From Plantago elongata (Eukaryota; Streptophyta; Magnoliopsida; Lamiales; Plantaginaceae): DNA of 24,290 nt. Both the position numbers and the translations under genes were made by a program. The notes below the pieces were generated by a model. That model did no database searches. It had not been told where the DNA came from and saw only the letters and a program-made list of their open reading frames with translations. Position 1 is the first letter of the stretch; each line of letters opens with the position of its first letter. Where the stretch lies: positions 1-24,290 of the forward strand of contig JAYMSP010002436.1 in the NCBI GenBank assembly GCA_036897095.1, in the 5' to 3' direction. Shown one piece after another: positions 11,300 to 21,781 of this stretch.

Positions 11300-12230
11300 A
11301 TGTATAATGGCAAAGAGACACCTGCTTCTTGTTTCACGTAGAACATCACCCTGTACAGATGCTTTATTCTTCTTTTCTATACCCGAATCACAGAATAATG
11401 TGTAAAACTTGTCAGGACTAAAATAACCCTGGTTTGGACATTTCGGAAAGGTACTTTTGGAATTTTGGTTCGCAATTGTTATTTACCACAAAGAGAAAAA
11501 GACAGATTTGCTTACAAGATCTACTCTACCAAAGGGATAAGCAATTATAATTTACCCTTTTTAACCGTTTAAAAAAATTTATAATTATAAATTAATACCT
11601 TCGCAATCTATTGTTTATTTAACCATTTAAAGTTCTATTCTCCTCAAATTAAAATCACTTATGTTCAGTTCACCTCTGCTTAGTTATAATTTATACCTTA
11701 ATTCAGTTCATTTCAGTTACATTCAGTTCAGTAAATTTTAATGGAAGAGAATAAAATCAAACTTTAAATATTTTTACTTTCGATTGTCCCACAAAATTCC
11801 ATACAGTTATATAATTTCACAATAAATGTGATATTTATTTTTAAACACAAAGATTAATGTGTAATGTAAATATTGAGAAACAAATGCACGTGAGTTGTAA
11901 ATATTATCATAAATGAAATAAGGCATTTGTTATGAGACAAATAAACTATTGTACATTACTAAAAAGAAATACATCTTATACCTAACAAATATTAATAATT
12001 ACGATTCAACTTTAATTTATATTTATTATTCCTTATATTTACCCTCATATCTTTTTCTCCTTCAATGCTCGTCTACTCCAACTTCGATTCTATTTTATGT
12101 GATTGTAGCTTCATGTTACCGAGAATCAATAGCATAGATATTGCATAACTGAAATAGCAAAAGTTACTGGCTAATGCAATTATTACAAAATAAGTAATAA
12201 CTCAGCACACTTCCACAGAGTTCAAAAGGT
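11300..12230. other. Intergenic region between the VTC4-like promoter and the MO25 3' end
   Basis: The right-hand part of the VTC4-like 5' leader and its promoter should lie at about 11300-11600; no strong TATA box could be placed. Several CAGTTCA-type words recur at about 11660-11735 and look like a degenerate short repeat. The rest is AT-rich with no supported gene; the 62-codon frame at 11949-12137 is low-complexity AT-rich translation. Confidence 0.45.
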
Positions 12231-12235
12231 TAGTT

Positions 12236-12241
12236 TTTATT
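12236..12241 (-). terminator. Candidate poly(A) signal AATAAA for the MO25-like gene
   Basis: AATAAA on the - strand lies about 250 nt beyond the MO25-like stop codon, a reasonable plant 3' UTR length. No other canonical hexamer was noticed between, but plant signals are loose. Confidence 0.35.
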
Positions 12242-12491
12242 TTCACCATGTCCATAAATAAACCCAGATGCTTCAGAATTGCATTTACAAAGTAAAGGTT
12301 AACCGAAAGATGATACAAATAAAAAAATCTCCAGGCCATTTTTTCACATTAATCTTCACAAAATTATGCCTGCGCTCGCTAGGAAACATTTATACATGGA
12401 AATTAGATACCAAAAAGTAGGATTTAATCATACATGCGGCGACAGATCTGCCATGACAGTATCACGGAGACGAAGCATGATTTAGTGGTGG

Positions 12492-15400
12492 CTATTCTCT
12501 GGGCTCAAGTGCAGCAATTTCCTTGATGACTTGTGCTTTGTCAGCCTCAAACTGCTCATCCTCTGCATAAGGTAAAAGAAGTTGTATGAGAAAAGTTGCC
12601 AATTGTAAATACTAACTATAAGCTCAAGTACAAAGTTTTTAACTTACCTTTCTCTGTTTTAAAATCAGCAAAGAGGCGTAGAAGCTTGCTTCTGTTTGTC
12701 ACGAGAATCCCAATAATATCTGAGGGCTTATTCTGATTAGCCGCAAACAACTGCACATAGATATACTAGTGTCAGAAAAGTTTAAAAACTCCATACTAGC
12801 CCAACCATTGGTGACAAGAATGGATAGAGTTGTTACCTTGAAAATGTGAAACGCTTCAATATTAATATTTTTGCTCGATTCCTGGTAGGCCAAAAGAAAA
12901 AACATGTTATAAGAGAAAGAACATGAGATTCCATTAATCATTATTCAAAAATGTAATTTGTTCAGTGCATGATCCCAAGCATTTGCATATCCTGATCCAT
13001 AAAAATAAAGCAGTCCACTCAATAAAAAATTCAATCATGAAGGTGAAATTATCGTGTTGTTTTGGGCAAATCAGCTGTTTTAAAGGACTTTCATATCATG
13101 GCCAAGTAGTCCATGATTTTCATAGGTCCCAAGTGTGTATATTCAAAAAGGACACTTATGTAGTCATCCAAGCCTTTTCCCATCCCACAATCAAACCAAA
13201 GTAGGTATGCTGGAAATCTTACTCTAAGAAGATTCATCAGGATCCTCAAGTTGTCCCGTGAGCACACATATCGAGTCATCACTGCAGAATTTGATCGGTC
13301 GAGCAAGATATCTCCTAATAGCTGAAAGAAGCAAATCGGATCGTTAGATCATTGTAGCACCATATGGTTGTCTGCATGTTTCTGATAAAGCAACAAGATA
13401 GGGGAAATGTGAAATGGCACATTACCTTGACAGCTTGCCTTCTAGTAATATAATTGGTGGATTCAAGTAGCTTCGAGTTATACTCTGCAAAGAACTGTTG
13501 AAAAAAAAGTTTATATTGTATCACAAGGGATTCCTTCCAGAGAAGGTTCGTGAAATGAGTCCATGGAAGGCTTGGGATTTATTTGATCAAGTAACTGTTG
13601 CAAAACTCTAAGAATGGTGTACAATATTTTTGCCAGATTTTTGGGCGGATGGTGTTTTAACTTGTAATGTGCCCTTACCCATAGTTTTTGCAGCCCGGGA
13701 GTGAGTTAGTGTCTTAATAAAGGAAAAAAGAAAAGGAAAAAACTTCATTTTTTGTTTTGGTGTGTGACACTATTATGTATTTTTTTTAATCCAGGTCCTA
13801 TATATGTTTCTGTGACAAACATGATTAAATCAAATTTTTCATATCACTCTTGTTTATGTTATGGGTGTTGGTGTATGCTAGGATGGGATAGTGCAGATAT
13901 GATTAGATCAAAATTTTCATATAACTCTTGTTTATATTATGGGAGTTGGTGTATGCTAAGACGGGATTAGAGAAATACACAGAACTGGGCTTTTACCTAA
14001 AATCCTCTGTGAAAGAAATGTGACGAGTGATTGGTAACATATCAAAACCAAAAATCTTCCTGAGTGATTTGTAGCTTATCAATATCTAATTATAAAGAAA
14101 AAGAACTTACCCAATCATAATTTTTGGAAAGGAATTCAGCCACTGTTGATTTATGCCTGGTCAACAATTCCTACAAGATAAGGTATTGTTTCAGATTGGT
14201 TACAAACTCGGCTGCATATAATAGTTGAAAGAAAGAAGATTGCCTCAGTATCAAAACACAATCAGTGAATTATGTTTTAGCACTAGATCGCGTGATAAGT
14301 TGAAGTGCAATGGAAGGGAACTCGCACGAAAACAACCTCGCATGGGTAAACCAAGGCAAATAGAGATCAAGCACACAGAAGGGGGGGGGGGGGGGAGCAA
14401 TATTGGTTAAGAAGGCCATAGTAACAAAAAGATAACAATCAAAAGGTTCCAGTGTGCAACCCAATTCACTGATAAATGAACACAATTGAGGAAAGGTGCC
14501 AATTGAGTTCATTTAAGAGCCACACACAAATCTTCAATAACGCCATGAGATAAAGTACGCAAAACATTTGAACCTTGCAATGGAGTATAAATAGGCATCA
14601 GAAAAATCATTTGCTCCAGATCAAAGAAAGTAATTTTTATCTTGCCACTATAGATATCCAAGTAGCAAAGCATTTGGTCCAAGTTCTTTAAACAATAAAA
14701 TTGAACTAACTTCAAAAGTTCTAGCACTGGCAAGATCTGAACCATCAACAATTCTAATAAATCCCCCATTGCCACTGGATCCGGTAAAGCCGTAACGGAA
14801 TTTCTTATAAGAGAGGAATAAAAATTGATGCACTGGCACAGCTGATGTTTGCAAACAGCATGCTAACTGCTATATCATGTAGCGTGGAGAAAATGAATTC
14901 CTCAAAAGAGAATTATTTCAAGTAATAACTCACTACTTCCATGTAACTACTGACCTTAAAAGTGGCAGCGGCATCGGATGCAATGTCAAAATTTGGAAGT
15001 TGTATATAATCAAAAAATTTCTTCATGTGTTCTGATTCAAGGACATACCTGTAGACAAAATTTGACAACTAGTGAACAACTTTTACATCCCAAAATTCAG
15101 CATCAGGCACCAGTTTTGCACTGACACACTGGTGGTGTAAGAATTTTGCACTGACGCACTGGTGGGATAAGAGACTGATGCAGACTATAATAAGACACGA
15201 ATTTTTCATTCTCTAGAGTTTCTCAGACAGTATTATCAGACTGCACCTATCAACAAAGAGATTCTTAACAAAAACAAACAATATTCTTCACCAAGTTACA
15301 TGTATATGCATAGGAAATAACAGTAGATTGTGCACTATAGGATACAATTCCCCACCCCCAACCCCTAGATGGAAAGTGCTTGCCTCAAGCCCATATATCA

Positions 15401-17669
15401 TGGAACAAACAATTGATAAATTGTGAAAATATACAATATACTCACTTGGCAACACTTTGGTGACGTATGCATTCCCTCAACATGGTCCCATAGTGTAATG
15501 CCAGATCAGTGTTCTCATAACTGTTAGCACAGAAAGAAGATTAACTTTAATATGTATCCAAAGAGATAAGATTCCTATGAAATGAACCTAAGAAATGATA
15601 TATGAGAAGTTTTTCCAGCAATATGGTATTATAGATGAAGAGCATAACAAGGGAACACTTTATGAGAATTTAACCCTCCCCTCAGTTCATGATCTATTAA
15701 GCGGTTTTACTATGAACAAGTGAACATCTATTTACATATCCATTATGTCTTTTCTTAATTTTTAGTTTTGGTTTAAATCGGGAAGAAGTCTCAGCCTCTC
15801 AGGTACATTTAATGGAAATATTAAGACCAATTACACAACTTATAGACAGAATATAGAGTTATAGATATAGCAAAAACGTCATGAAATGGACCACAATTGT
15901 CAGATAAAACTCGCAGATCATGAGGCTCAGCTCATAGAAACAGCATGTACATAAAAGGGTAACGCGAAGTTTCTGAAGGCATGGCTTCTTTGGTGGGGAA
16001 TTCAAAGATATGGCCAGTTCATGTACTACCATATGATTCAAAAGGCAAATAATAGGTTTGAGTTCAGAAAGGAAAGCTAACTTCACTCACTAGTCATCAA
16101 ATCTTATTTGTACATGATTATCTTACCAATACACCAATTATTTCTTCACTCATCACATACATTAACTGATGCCAGGACTTGACACCCACACACTACACCA
16201 ATTACTTTGTGTACTCATCACATACATTATGAAGTGCCATGAATTGACACCTCACACACCTCATTTCTTTTATTTTTAAAATTTTTATCAAACCATTCAA
16301 AACTATTTTCAAATGTGCAACATAATCTCTTATATTTCAGCAAATGCAATTATCAAAATTAACAGAAGAACTTGTTGATATGACACTGGGGAAGACAACA
16401 CTTCCTATGGTACACATACATTAGACACTAGTTCGGAACAAATTTTAAAATCCAAAAGTCAATAAATTATGAAATCGTACAATGCTATCTTACCCCGATA
16501 CCAATACATCCATGAGATCTATGTTTTTTTCCAAGTAATCACAAGCAATTAACTTTGACTGAACCTGCTGCCGCTGAAGATTTGCAACAACCTGTGTGGC
16601 ATCTTTGCGTGTCTGCACAATGTTATTTTATCATTCAACAGAAGATCCTTCTATGAACATAATTAAAAACGACTGTCACTACAATAACTTGAGAACAATT
16701 CAGAGCCAATATCTCATACTTGTAAGACGAAACTACCTATCAATAAAAAAAAAAGGAGCCAAACCGAATCGTCCAGTTACCTCCAAATTCAACTTGGGAA
16801 GACAGGTGATTATAAGCCGAAGGGTGTTATCCTTGAAGAATTCCTGCGTCAACTGAGCACAAGATTCAGCAACAGGCTCAGATTCGCTATTCCCGTACAG
16901 GACTTGTTTCATGTCTCTCATTAGTTTGCTCAACTCCATTATCTAACACGACGAAACGCATAGCATCAGTAGTTGCTGAAAACAATAAAACCTAAGCTAC
17001 TCCATCAACTCCCACACACAGTATCCAACATGAGCCAGTGCATTTTACATCAAAAAACAAACCAAATACAAGTCAATTGACATATCCTATGGCATTGATT
17101 GCATATCCTATAGTATTGATTGCCCGCAAAAGAAAAACTAAATGCAGTACTCCAGATCCAAGTCAATTGACAATTCCAGCTAAAAACAACAAAAATTAAG
17201 ATCCGCCATTACCTAAGCTACTACATCAACTCCAAGTAGTTGCTGAAAAACAATAGAACCTAAGCTACTCCAGCAACTCCTAGTAGTTGCTGACAACAAT
17301 AGAACCTAAGCTACTCCATCAACTCCTAGTAGTTGCTGAAATCAATAAAACCTAAGCTACGCCATCAACTCCCACACACAGTATCCAACATTCACAGTGC
17401 ATTTCACATTAAAAAACAAACCAATAGGCAAACAGTTAAACACCTTAACTCAAAATAACACATATTCAATAGCACAAAAAACTAAATTCAGTACACTCCA
17501 GATCCAACTCAATCGACAATTCTAGCTAAAAACAACAAAAGTTAAGATCCGCCACTACCTTACTCTCCTTGGTATCAGGCACACCTCGATCCACAAGGAG
17601 TAGCAGATCCCGAGTATGCCGCACCAAATCGGCAGGCGTTTTCGGCTTCGTCTTAAACAAAGACTTCAT
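12492..17669 (-). CDS. MO25-like (CAB39/Hym) scaffold protein
   Basis: Eleven exons (in gene order) join in phase to 335 residues plus stop: 17559-17669, 16781-16942, 16494-16612, 15446-15520, 14955-15048, 14111-14170, 13426-13494, 13223-13321, 12837-12881, 12648-12750, 12492-12562. The protein starts [16 protein letters not shown], carries [19 protein letters not shown] (about 55-73), [48 protein letters not shown] and [18 protein letters not shown], all typical of the MO25 helical-repeat fold, and ends near the usual family length (about 340). In animals MO25 binds STRAD and activates LKB1 and STE20-type kinases; plant MO25 proteins are thought to act with germinal-centre/Hippo-like kinases. 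The start at 17669 is the family's normal start, but the frame is open upstream without an ATG. Intron 1 and several others carry tandem repeats. Confidence 0.94.
13821..13972. repeat. 78-bp tandem duplication in MO25 intron 6
   Basis: Two copies (13821-13898 and 13899-13972) each begin ATGATTA-ATCAAA, continue with TTTTCATAT-ACTCTTGTTTAT and TATGGG-GTTGGTGTATGCTA, and end near GGGAT. They differ at roughly ten positions. Intron 6 is 13495-14110. The short open frame across both copies is a by-product of the duplication. Confidence 0.85.
14381..14395 (+). repeat. Run of 15 G (15 C in the transcript) in MO25 intron 5
   Basis: An uninterrupted G15 tract lies mid-intron in otherwise AT-rich DNA. 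It reads as C15 on the gene strand. Homopolymers of this length are unstable in replication and hard to sequence, so the exact count may be wrong. Confidence 0.8.
15113..15172. repeat. 30-bp tandem duplication in MO25 intron 4
   Basis: TTTTGCACTGAC-CACTGGTGG occurs twice in succession (from about 15113 and 15143), each followed by a '-TAAGA-' word. The copies differ at a few bases. It lies just inside the intron upstream of the exon at 14955-15048. Confidence 0.8.
16129..16258. repeat. 65-bp tandem duplication in MO25 intron 3
   Basis: Two copies (about 16129-16193 and 16194-16258) share TACACCAATTA, ACTCATCACATACATTA, TGCCA-GA-TTGACACC and CACACAC in the same order. Divergence is moderate, so the duplication is not recent. 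Confidence 0.75.
16965..17560. repeat. Duplicated block spanning the MO25 exon 1 donor region, with a 46-bp minisatellite
   Basis: A left block (about 16965-17211) is repeated as a right block (about 17326-17560). Shared landmarks in order are AGTAGTTGCTGAAA, CCTAAGCTAC, CATCAACTCCCACACACAG, TATCCAACAT, AAAAAACAAACCAA, CTCCAGATCCAA and AGCTAAAAACAACAAAA. Both end with ATCCGCCA-TACCT, which in the right block is the real exon 1 splice donor read in reverse. Between the blocks are three 46-47 bp units (17212-17258, 17259-17304, 17305-17350) of CCTAAGCTACTCCATCAACTCC followed by TAGTAGTTGCTGA-A-CAATA-AA; partial units flank them. The left block therefore carries a decoy donor-like GTAATGG inside intron 1. 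Confidence 0.85.
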
Positions 17670-18027
17670 TTGCACGTTATCGGCTCCTCCACCTCCTTCA
17701 GCAGCTTCCGGCGGAGGCTGAACACTTCGAACAACAGCCGGCGACGCCGCCGGAGCTCGCTTGGCCGCCGGACGGCCGCCGGATGACAAACACCCTCCTA
17801 TTTTGGATTGATTTGATTATACAAAAAAGTTCAAGTAGAGAGTACTCAGATTCGTTGTTGTTGTTGCAATTGATAGCAAGGGTTTTTTACTCGAATAACA
17901 ACGGCTTATTCAACGGATTAGATATAATTTGATTGATCTTTTTAACGCAGATTTTACCGGAAAGTCGGAAAACAGTGCTCTGCTGGTCATATATATGTGG
18001 TCAGGAAGAGTGACTCACCTGATCCAT
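17670..18027 (-). promoter_or_regulatory. MO25 5' leader with a spliced upstream ATG and two candidate acceptors
   Basis: On the - strand, ATGGATCAG at 18027-18019 is followed at once by a strong donor, GTGAGT. Two acceptors lie downstream. TAG before 17797 follows a T-rich tract; joining there makes a 46-codon upstream ORF whose TGA overlaps the MO25 start as ATGA. CAG before 17717 joins in frame with MO25 and would give a 19-residue extension (MDQ, a PPPEAAE segment, a GGGG run, then ADNVQ). The 17680-17797 segment is much more GC-rich than its surroundings and has no ATG in the MO25 frame. These are sequence-based alternatives; no transcript was seen. Confidence 0.5.
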
Positions 18028-18029
18028 GT

Positions 18030-19540
18030 TGATTGACACCCTGTCATCGTCGCTCTGTGTGGTTGGCTCAGTCTCTGTCTCTCAATTTTACACTACAGTT
18101 TCTATTCCGGATTTAAATTCCCACTAATTTAAATAAAATTTTAAGATAGATATAAATAAATTTATGAATTAATAAATTATAATTTATAATAATAAAAGAT
18201 AAAATAGATAATGAATAAATTGTTTACAATATTATGAACTTATCGGTTAGACTGGATCATTTTTATCGACTTTGTACGTAATTAACTTCTTTGGAATAGA
18301 ATCTCTTTTGCGTCATAAAAAAAAAAATTCTATCTTTTTAAGAATTCTATATGCATAACATATTTTTGCATAACAATCACTAAAAAAATTTATAGGCTAA
18401 AGTCTGACATGTCACGTGTGCTAAAATAAATAAATGATTAGTTTGTATTATGCAAGCGCCAAAATAAGAGTGGGTTAGCGGGAGCACACGCTTGTAAGAT
18501 TCGAGAAATTTCTCCACTTTTCTTGCTAACTAATTAACTTCATTTTTACATTGAGATCTTATAAATATGACAACCCTCTTCATAATTCATACCCAATAAT
18601 TGACATAGGTGAACTAGCATTAGAGAATTCACAGGATGAATTTTCACAAGATTCAAATAATTCTACTAAATGATTTATGTAGAATTTAGGAGCAATAAAA
18701 ATTAATCTCTTATAGCCTCCTTGATGATGTCTTGATCTTATTCGTAAAGTTATGAGCAATAAACATTACACCGAAACCTATCATCCTAAACGAAGTTAAT
18801 TACTACACTATTGATCTAAGTAAATGTCTTGTTTTACAATGTACTTTAAGGAACCCATTCACCGATGGATCCACATTAGCTCCATGAACCACAATGCTGC
18901 TCCCCAATTTTTTTTTTTTATATGTGAAGTTACTATTATACCTTTACACACAAATATTTCAAAATCTTTATGTATATAACATTTACAATAAAACAAATAT
19001 ACACTGTAGTTGACTGGGTTAAGTGCAAACCAGCATCCTTTTTGACAACCTTCCTCTTTCTTTCTTATTTCATTTTACTTACTTTTATTCTTATGTAATA
19101 TTTTTCTCTTTCAATATATGTTTATGAATCCTTTTTCAATTTCATCTAAAACATTATGCTTCACCCCCATAAATGTTGCTTCTAATCTTATATGATGTTT
19201 TCCATTTTCAATTATTTTTATGAATCCTTTATAATTTTCATCCAATTTTTTATCCTTCACCCGCATAATTTTTACTTCTAGTCAAAACGTAAACTATAAT
19301 ATTAGATTCAAAATTTTAGGAGATGTACTCCTAAATTTTAGAATTTTGTTTATATTTAAAATAAATTATATATTAATAAATCTTAATATTACATTATATT
19401 ATTTTTATAATATCAATACCTTCAACTAATTGTATGTGTCCGTCCGTTAATCCATTTACTAAGTGTATTTTAAAGTTTAAATTTGCATAACTAAATATGC
19501 ATGCGTTGTTGATAATCATAATCTAAAAGCCTGAAATAAC
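18030..19540. other. AT-rich intergenic region, including the MO25 promoter
   Basis: The start of MO25 transcription probably lies near 18060-18120, with a TATA-like TTTATATCT on the - strand around 18146-18160. The rest has no supported gene or RNA. One old tandem duplication sits within it and is listed separately. Confidence 0.45.
19102..19283. repeat. Diverged 96-bp tandem duplication
   Basis: Copies at about 19102-19187 and 19198-19283 share TTTATGAATCCTTT, TTTCATC-AA, TTCACCC-CATAA and TTACTTCTA-like endings in the same order, with many substitutions. There is no coding content. Confidence 0.6.
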
Positions 19541-19543
19541 AAT

Positions 19544-19620
19544 CCTTCACCTCCAACCAATAAGTCGGGTTCGGATCACCTTAAGCCATTTCAAAAGAAA
19601 ATAAAAAAACCACCCTTCAC
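19544..19620 (+). mobile_element. 5'-truncated SINE-like fragment, second copy
   Basis: A 63-bp segment (19551-19613) starts CTCCAACCAATAAG, contains box-B-like GGGTTCGGATCACC, then CTTAAGCCATTTC, and ends in an A-rich tail. It is flanked by CCTTCAC on both sides (19544-19550 and 19614-19620). It begins at the same internal point as the intronic copy at 10807. The short 7-bp flanks make the insertion boundaries less certain. Confidence 0.55.
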
Positions 19621-19856
19621 ATACATTCAAAAGATATTGCTAAAGCCTTCTCTCAACAAATTGATTTGGAATATAATAATTTTGGGGTTTTCTATTGTCA
19701 GTTGCACTGTGCCCTGACTAACTTCATTCACTTATTTTGATTCATCAAATTATAAATTTAACGGTGAAAGATTGTTATTTTTCACAAAAAGTGTTACTTG
19801 TGTCCAAATGTTGCATTACACATTGTCTAACTGTTATATTGGCATAAACTATTCAA

Positions 19857-19876
19857 ATATATATATATATATATAT
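19857..19876. repeat. (AT)n dinucleotide repeat
   Basis: An uninterrupted AT tract of about ten units in AT-rich intergenic DNA. Confidence 0.9.
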
Positions 19877-19944
19877 TTGAAAAATAATATTTAATTTTAA
19901 TATATTAAGAATATCATTGCTAAACTTCTTATTATATATTAAAT

Positions 19945-20068
19945 ACTAAAAACAAAATTGACAACGAATTGCAACTTAGTTGGTAAGACGCTTCAACTCC
20001 AACCAATAGACCAGAGGTTCGAATCACCCTTTAATTGTTTCCAAAAACCAAAAACTAAAATCAAAATT
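19945..20068 (+). mobile_element. Short tRNA-derived SINE-like element with both pol III boxes
   Basis: The body (about 19960-20053) has a box-A-like AACTTAGTTGGTAAGACG at about 19973-19990 and a box-B-like AGAGGTTCGAATCACC at about 20013-20028. CCTTTAATTGTTTCC and an A-rich tail follow. Flanking words ACTAAAAACAAAATT (19945-19959) and ACTAAAATCAAAATT (20054-20068) match at 14 of 15 positions and look like target-site duplications, though A-rich DNA raises the chance of coincidence. The spacing of boxes A and B is that of a tRNA, but no acceptor stem can be paired, so it is not a functional tRNA gene. Confidence 0.6.
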
Positions 20069-20523
20069 AATTTAAATCCAACAATCAATCAACATCTCCA
20101 CACAAAATCAAATAACAAAAATCCTCAAATTAAACCACCATCCTTCTCTATAATTGAAAAAATAGTAGAGAAATATTTTCTAATATATTAACAAGTTAAA
20201 GGCGATGGTAAGCAATAGTTAAAGCAATGGACATATCGATAGAAAGCAATAGAGAAATGTGTTACGACAGTTGAGGCAAAACCATAACTAACGATAGAAA
20301 ATATGTGGTAACTTTGAAAAGCTTATCTTTCATACAGATGAAACAATGTTTCGTTTTACACTTAAAATGTCCCATAAAAACTTTTCGTTTCATTCATATT
20401 ACATATTACTTAATATAAATTAGTTGGGCTTAATTTTATTACATATTAACATATGTGATGTACAAAAAGCAATAAGACATCTAATCCAAAATATTAGCTA
20501 TAATCAATAGCACAAATTGATTG
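20069..20523. other. Intergenic AT-rich stretch
   Basis: No gene is supported. The open frame ending at 20191 is mostly the SINE-like element and its tail. The rest is plain AT-rich DNA up to the cystatin 3' end. Confidence 0.45.
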
Positions 20524-20529
20524 TTTATT
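20524..20529 (-). terminator. Candidate poly(A) signal AATAAA for the cystatin-like gene
   Basis: AATAAA on the - strand lies about 80 nt beyond the cystatin stop codon, a common distance for a compact plant gene. Confidence 0.5.
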
Positions 20530-20610
20530 TCCATGTAAACTTGAAAATGACATTCACATTAAATTTAGATCGCACCCGTACAACATAATGGTGCATACAC
20601 AAAAAATTAA

Positions 20611-20997
20611 TTAACCAAGTTTCTTTTCAAATCCAAGAAGGAGCCTAGCTTTCTTCAACGGCATATCATAAACACTTATCGAGTAGAGTTGCAGCTCAGG
20701 ATTTTTAAAGGGACCCTTAGCGCTGATCTCCATTTCATAGTGCCACCCTCTATACTCCTGGACAGTACCTCTAATGGCTTTCACCAACTCCAATCTAACC
20801 TTTGTGAGCATGTTGTGTTCTTTGACTGCGAATTTAGCAATTCCTATAATGTATGGATCAGACATGTTCTTAATCGGCTTGATCGGCCCCGGTTTGATCG
20901 GCTCCGTTCCACCAGTTTGAGATAAGGACAACTCTGCATTCACCAACACAAAGATGTAGATGATTACAATGAGAGGGCGAATAGGGTTTGGTGTCAT
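20611..20997 (-). CDS. Secreted phytocystatin-like protein with altered inhibitory loops
   Basis: A single exon of 128 codons plus stop. Residues 1-27 are a signal peptide with hydrophobic core PLIVIIYIFVLVNA, so the product should be secreted. Residues 31-44 are a short proline-lysine repeat (PIKPGPIKPIK). Residues 53-62, IAKFAVKEHN, match the plant cystatin signature [LVI]-[AGT]-[RKE]-[FY]-[AS]-[VI]-x-[EDQV]-[HYFQ]-N exactly. The first inhibitory hairpin, normally QxVxG, is QEYRG at 80-84 (Tyr for Val). The second, normally PW, is PL at 113-114. The usual N-terminal GG trunk is not clear. Overall length and fold order fit small cystatins, which block papain-type cysteine proteases, but the loop changes make inhibition uncertain. 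A TATA box and a poly(A) signal suggest the gene is intact. Confidence 0.85.
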   Translation of the reverse strand: MTPNPIRPLIVIIYIFVLVNAELSLSQTGGTEPIKPGPIKPIKNMSDPYIIGIAKFAVKEHNMLTKVRLELVKAIRGTVQEYRGWHYEMEISAKGPFKNPELQLYSISVYDMPLKKARLLLGFEKKLG

Positions 20998-21035
20998 TTT
21001 GATGGAATGAGATGGAGTGGTACCGAGTATGGTTG

Positions 21036-21058
21036 TTATTTATATATATATATATATG
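21036..21058 (-). promoter_or_regulatory. TATA box of the cystatin-like gene within an AT microsatellite
   Basis: On the - strand a long TATATA tract runs into TATATAAATAACAACC, a good TATA box. It lies about 40-60 nt upstream of the ATG at 20997, implying a very short 5' UTR of perhaps 10-30 nt. The (TA)n tract makes the exact TATA position, and possibly promoter strength, length-variable. Confidence 0.6.
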
Positions 21059-21060
21059 TA

Positions 21061-21780
21061 TATTGGTGTGCACAATTATTCTATGTGAAAGTAAATTGGC
21101 ATTTAGATTACTTAATTGGTTTAAGAAGTGAGTATAATATCATTTAATCTTGAAAAGTAACTATGTTCATTTTTCTTTATCTATCTTTTACATTTTTATA
21201 TAAAATAAAATGGTTTTTCTCTCATTATATTGCCATTTAATAAGTCATATAGTTCACATACAATTAGCAAAATTCAAATACGAAATTTGATGAATGTGTC
21301 AATATTAAATATGAAAACACTATTTCACGGTTATTGTATATTTTGGCCAAAGTAATAAGATAGTTACTATGCCAAAAAGGCCCTTACCAAGAAGAAGAAA
21401 TATAAAAATAATTAAAATTCATTTCATTCCTTTTGTTTTACTTTATGTAAAAAGTGATAAATTAATAAAATTCATTCTATTTATTCATTTCACTTTATTT
21501 CTTTTTTTAAGTTTTATGTTATATAAATTACACATTATATAATATAAGACCATCACACAGATACTCGTGTGTCAATTAAACTAGTATATAGATAATTATC
21601 TAGATTACAGTTAAAATGTAGTTCAACTTTACAAATTTTAACATATGTATAATTAAACTTTAATTTTGACCTAAATATTGGTAAACTTTAATATCACTTT
21701 TTACACATATAATTTTTTGTTGGATTTTTAACATGAACTAGATAAATTGTCAGTTTGAAGTTCATCTCTTTTAGCTAATT
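21061..21780. other. AT-rich region upstream of the cystatin-like gene
   Basis: No gene or clear repeat is seen. It probably contains the distal cystatin promoter. No known regulatory element stands out by eye. Confidence 0.4.
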
Positions 21781-21781
21781 A

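Noticed and set aside
17670..17789. Treating the TTG-initiated frame as the true MO25 N-terminus
   Set aside because: There is no ATG in this frame before an upstream stop, and the family starts at the MKSLFK methionine; the spliced-leader alternatives are reported instead.
19971..20030. A real tRNA gene
   Set aside because: Box A and box B words are present, but acceptor and anticodon stems do not pair, and the segment carries an A-rich tail with flanking duplications.
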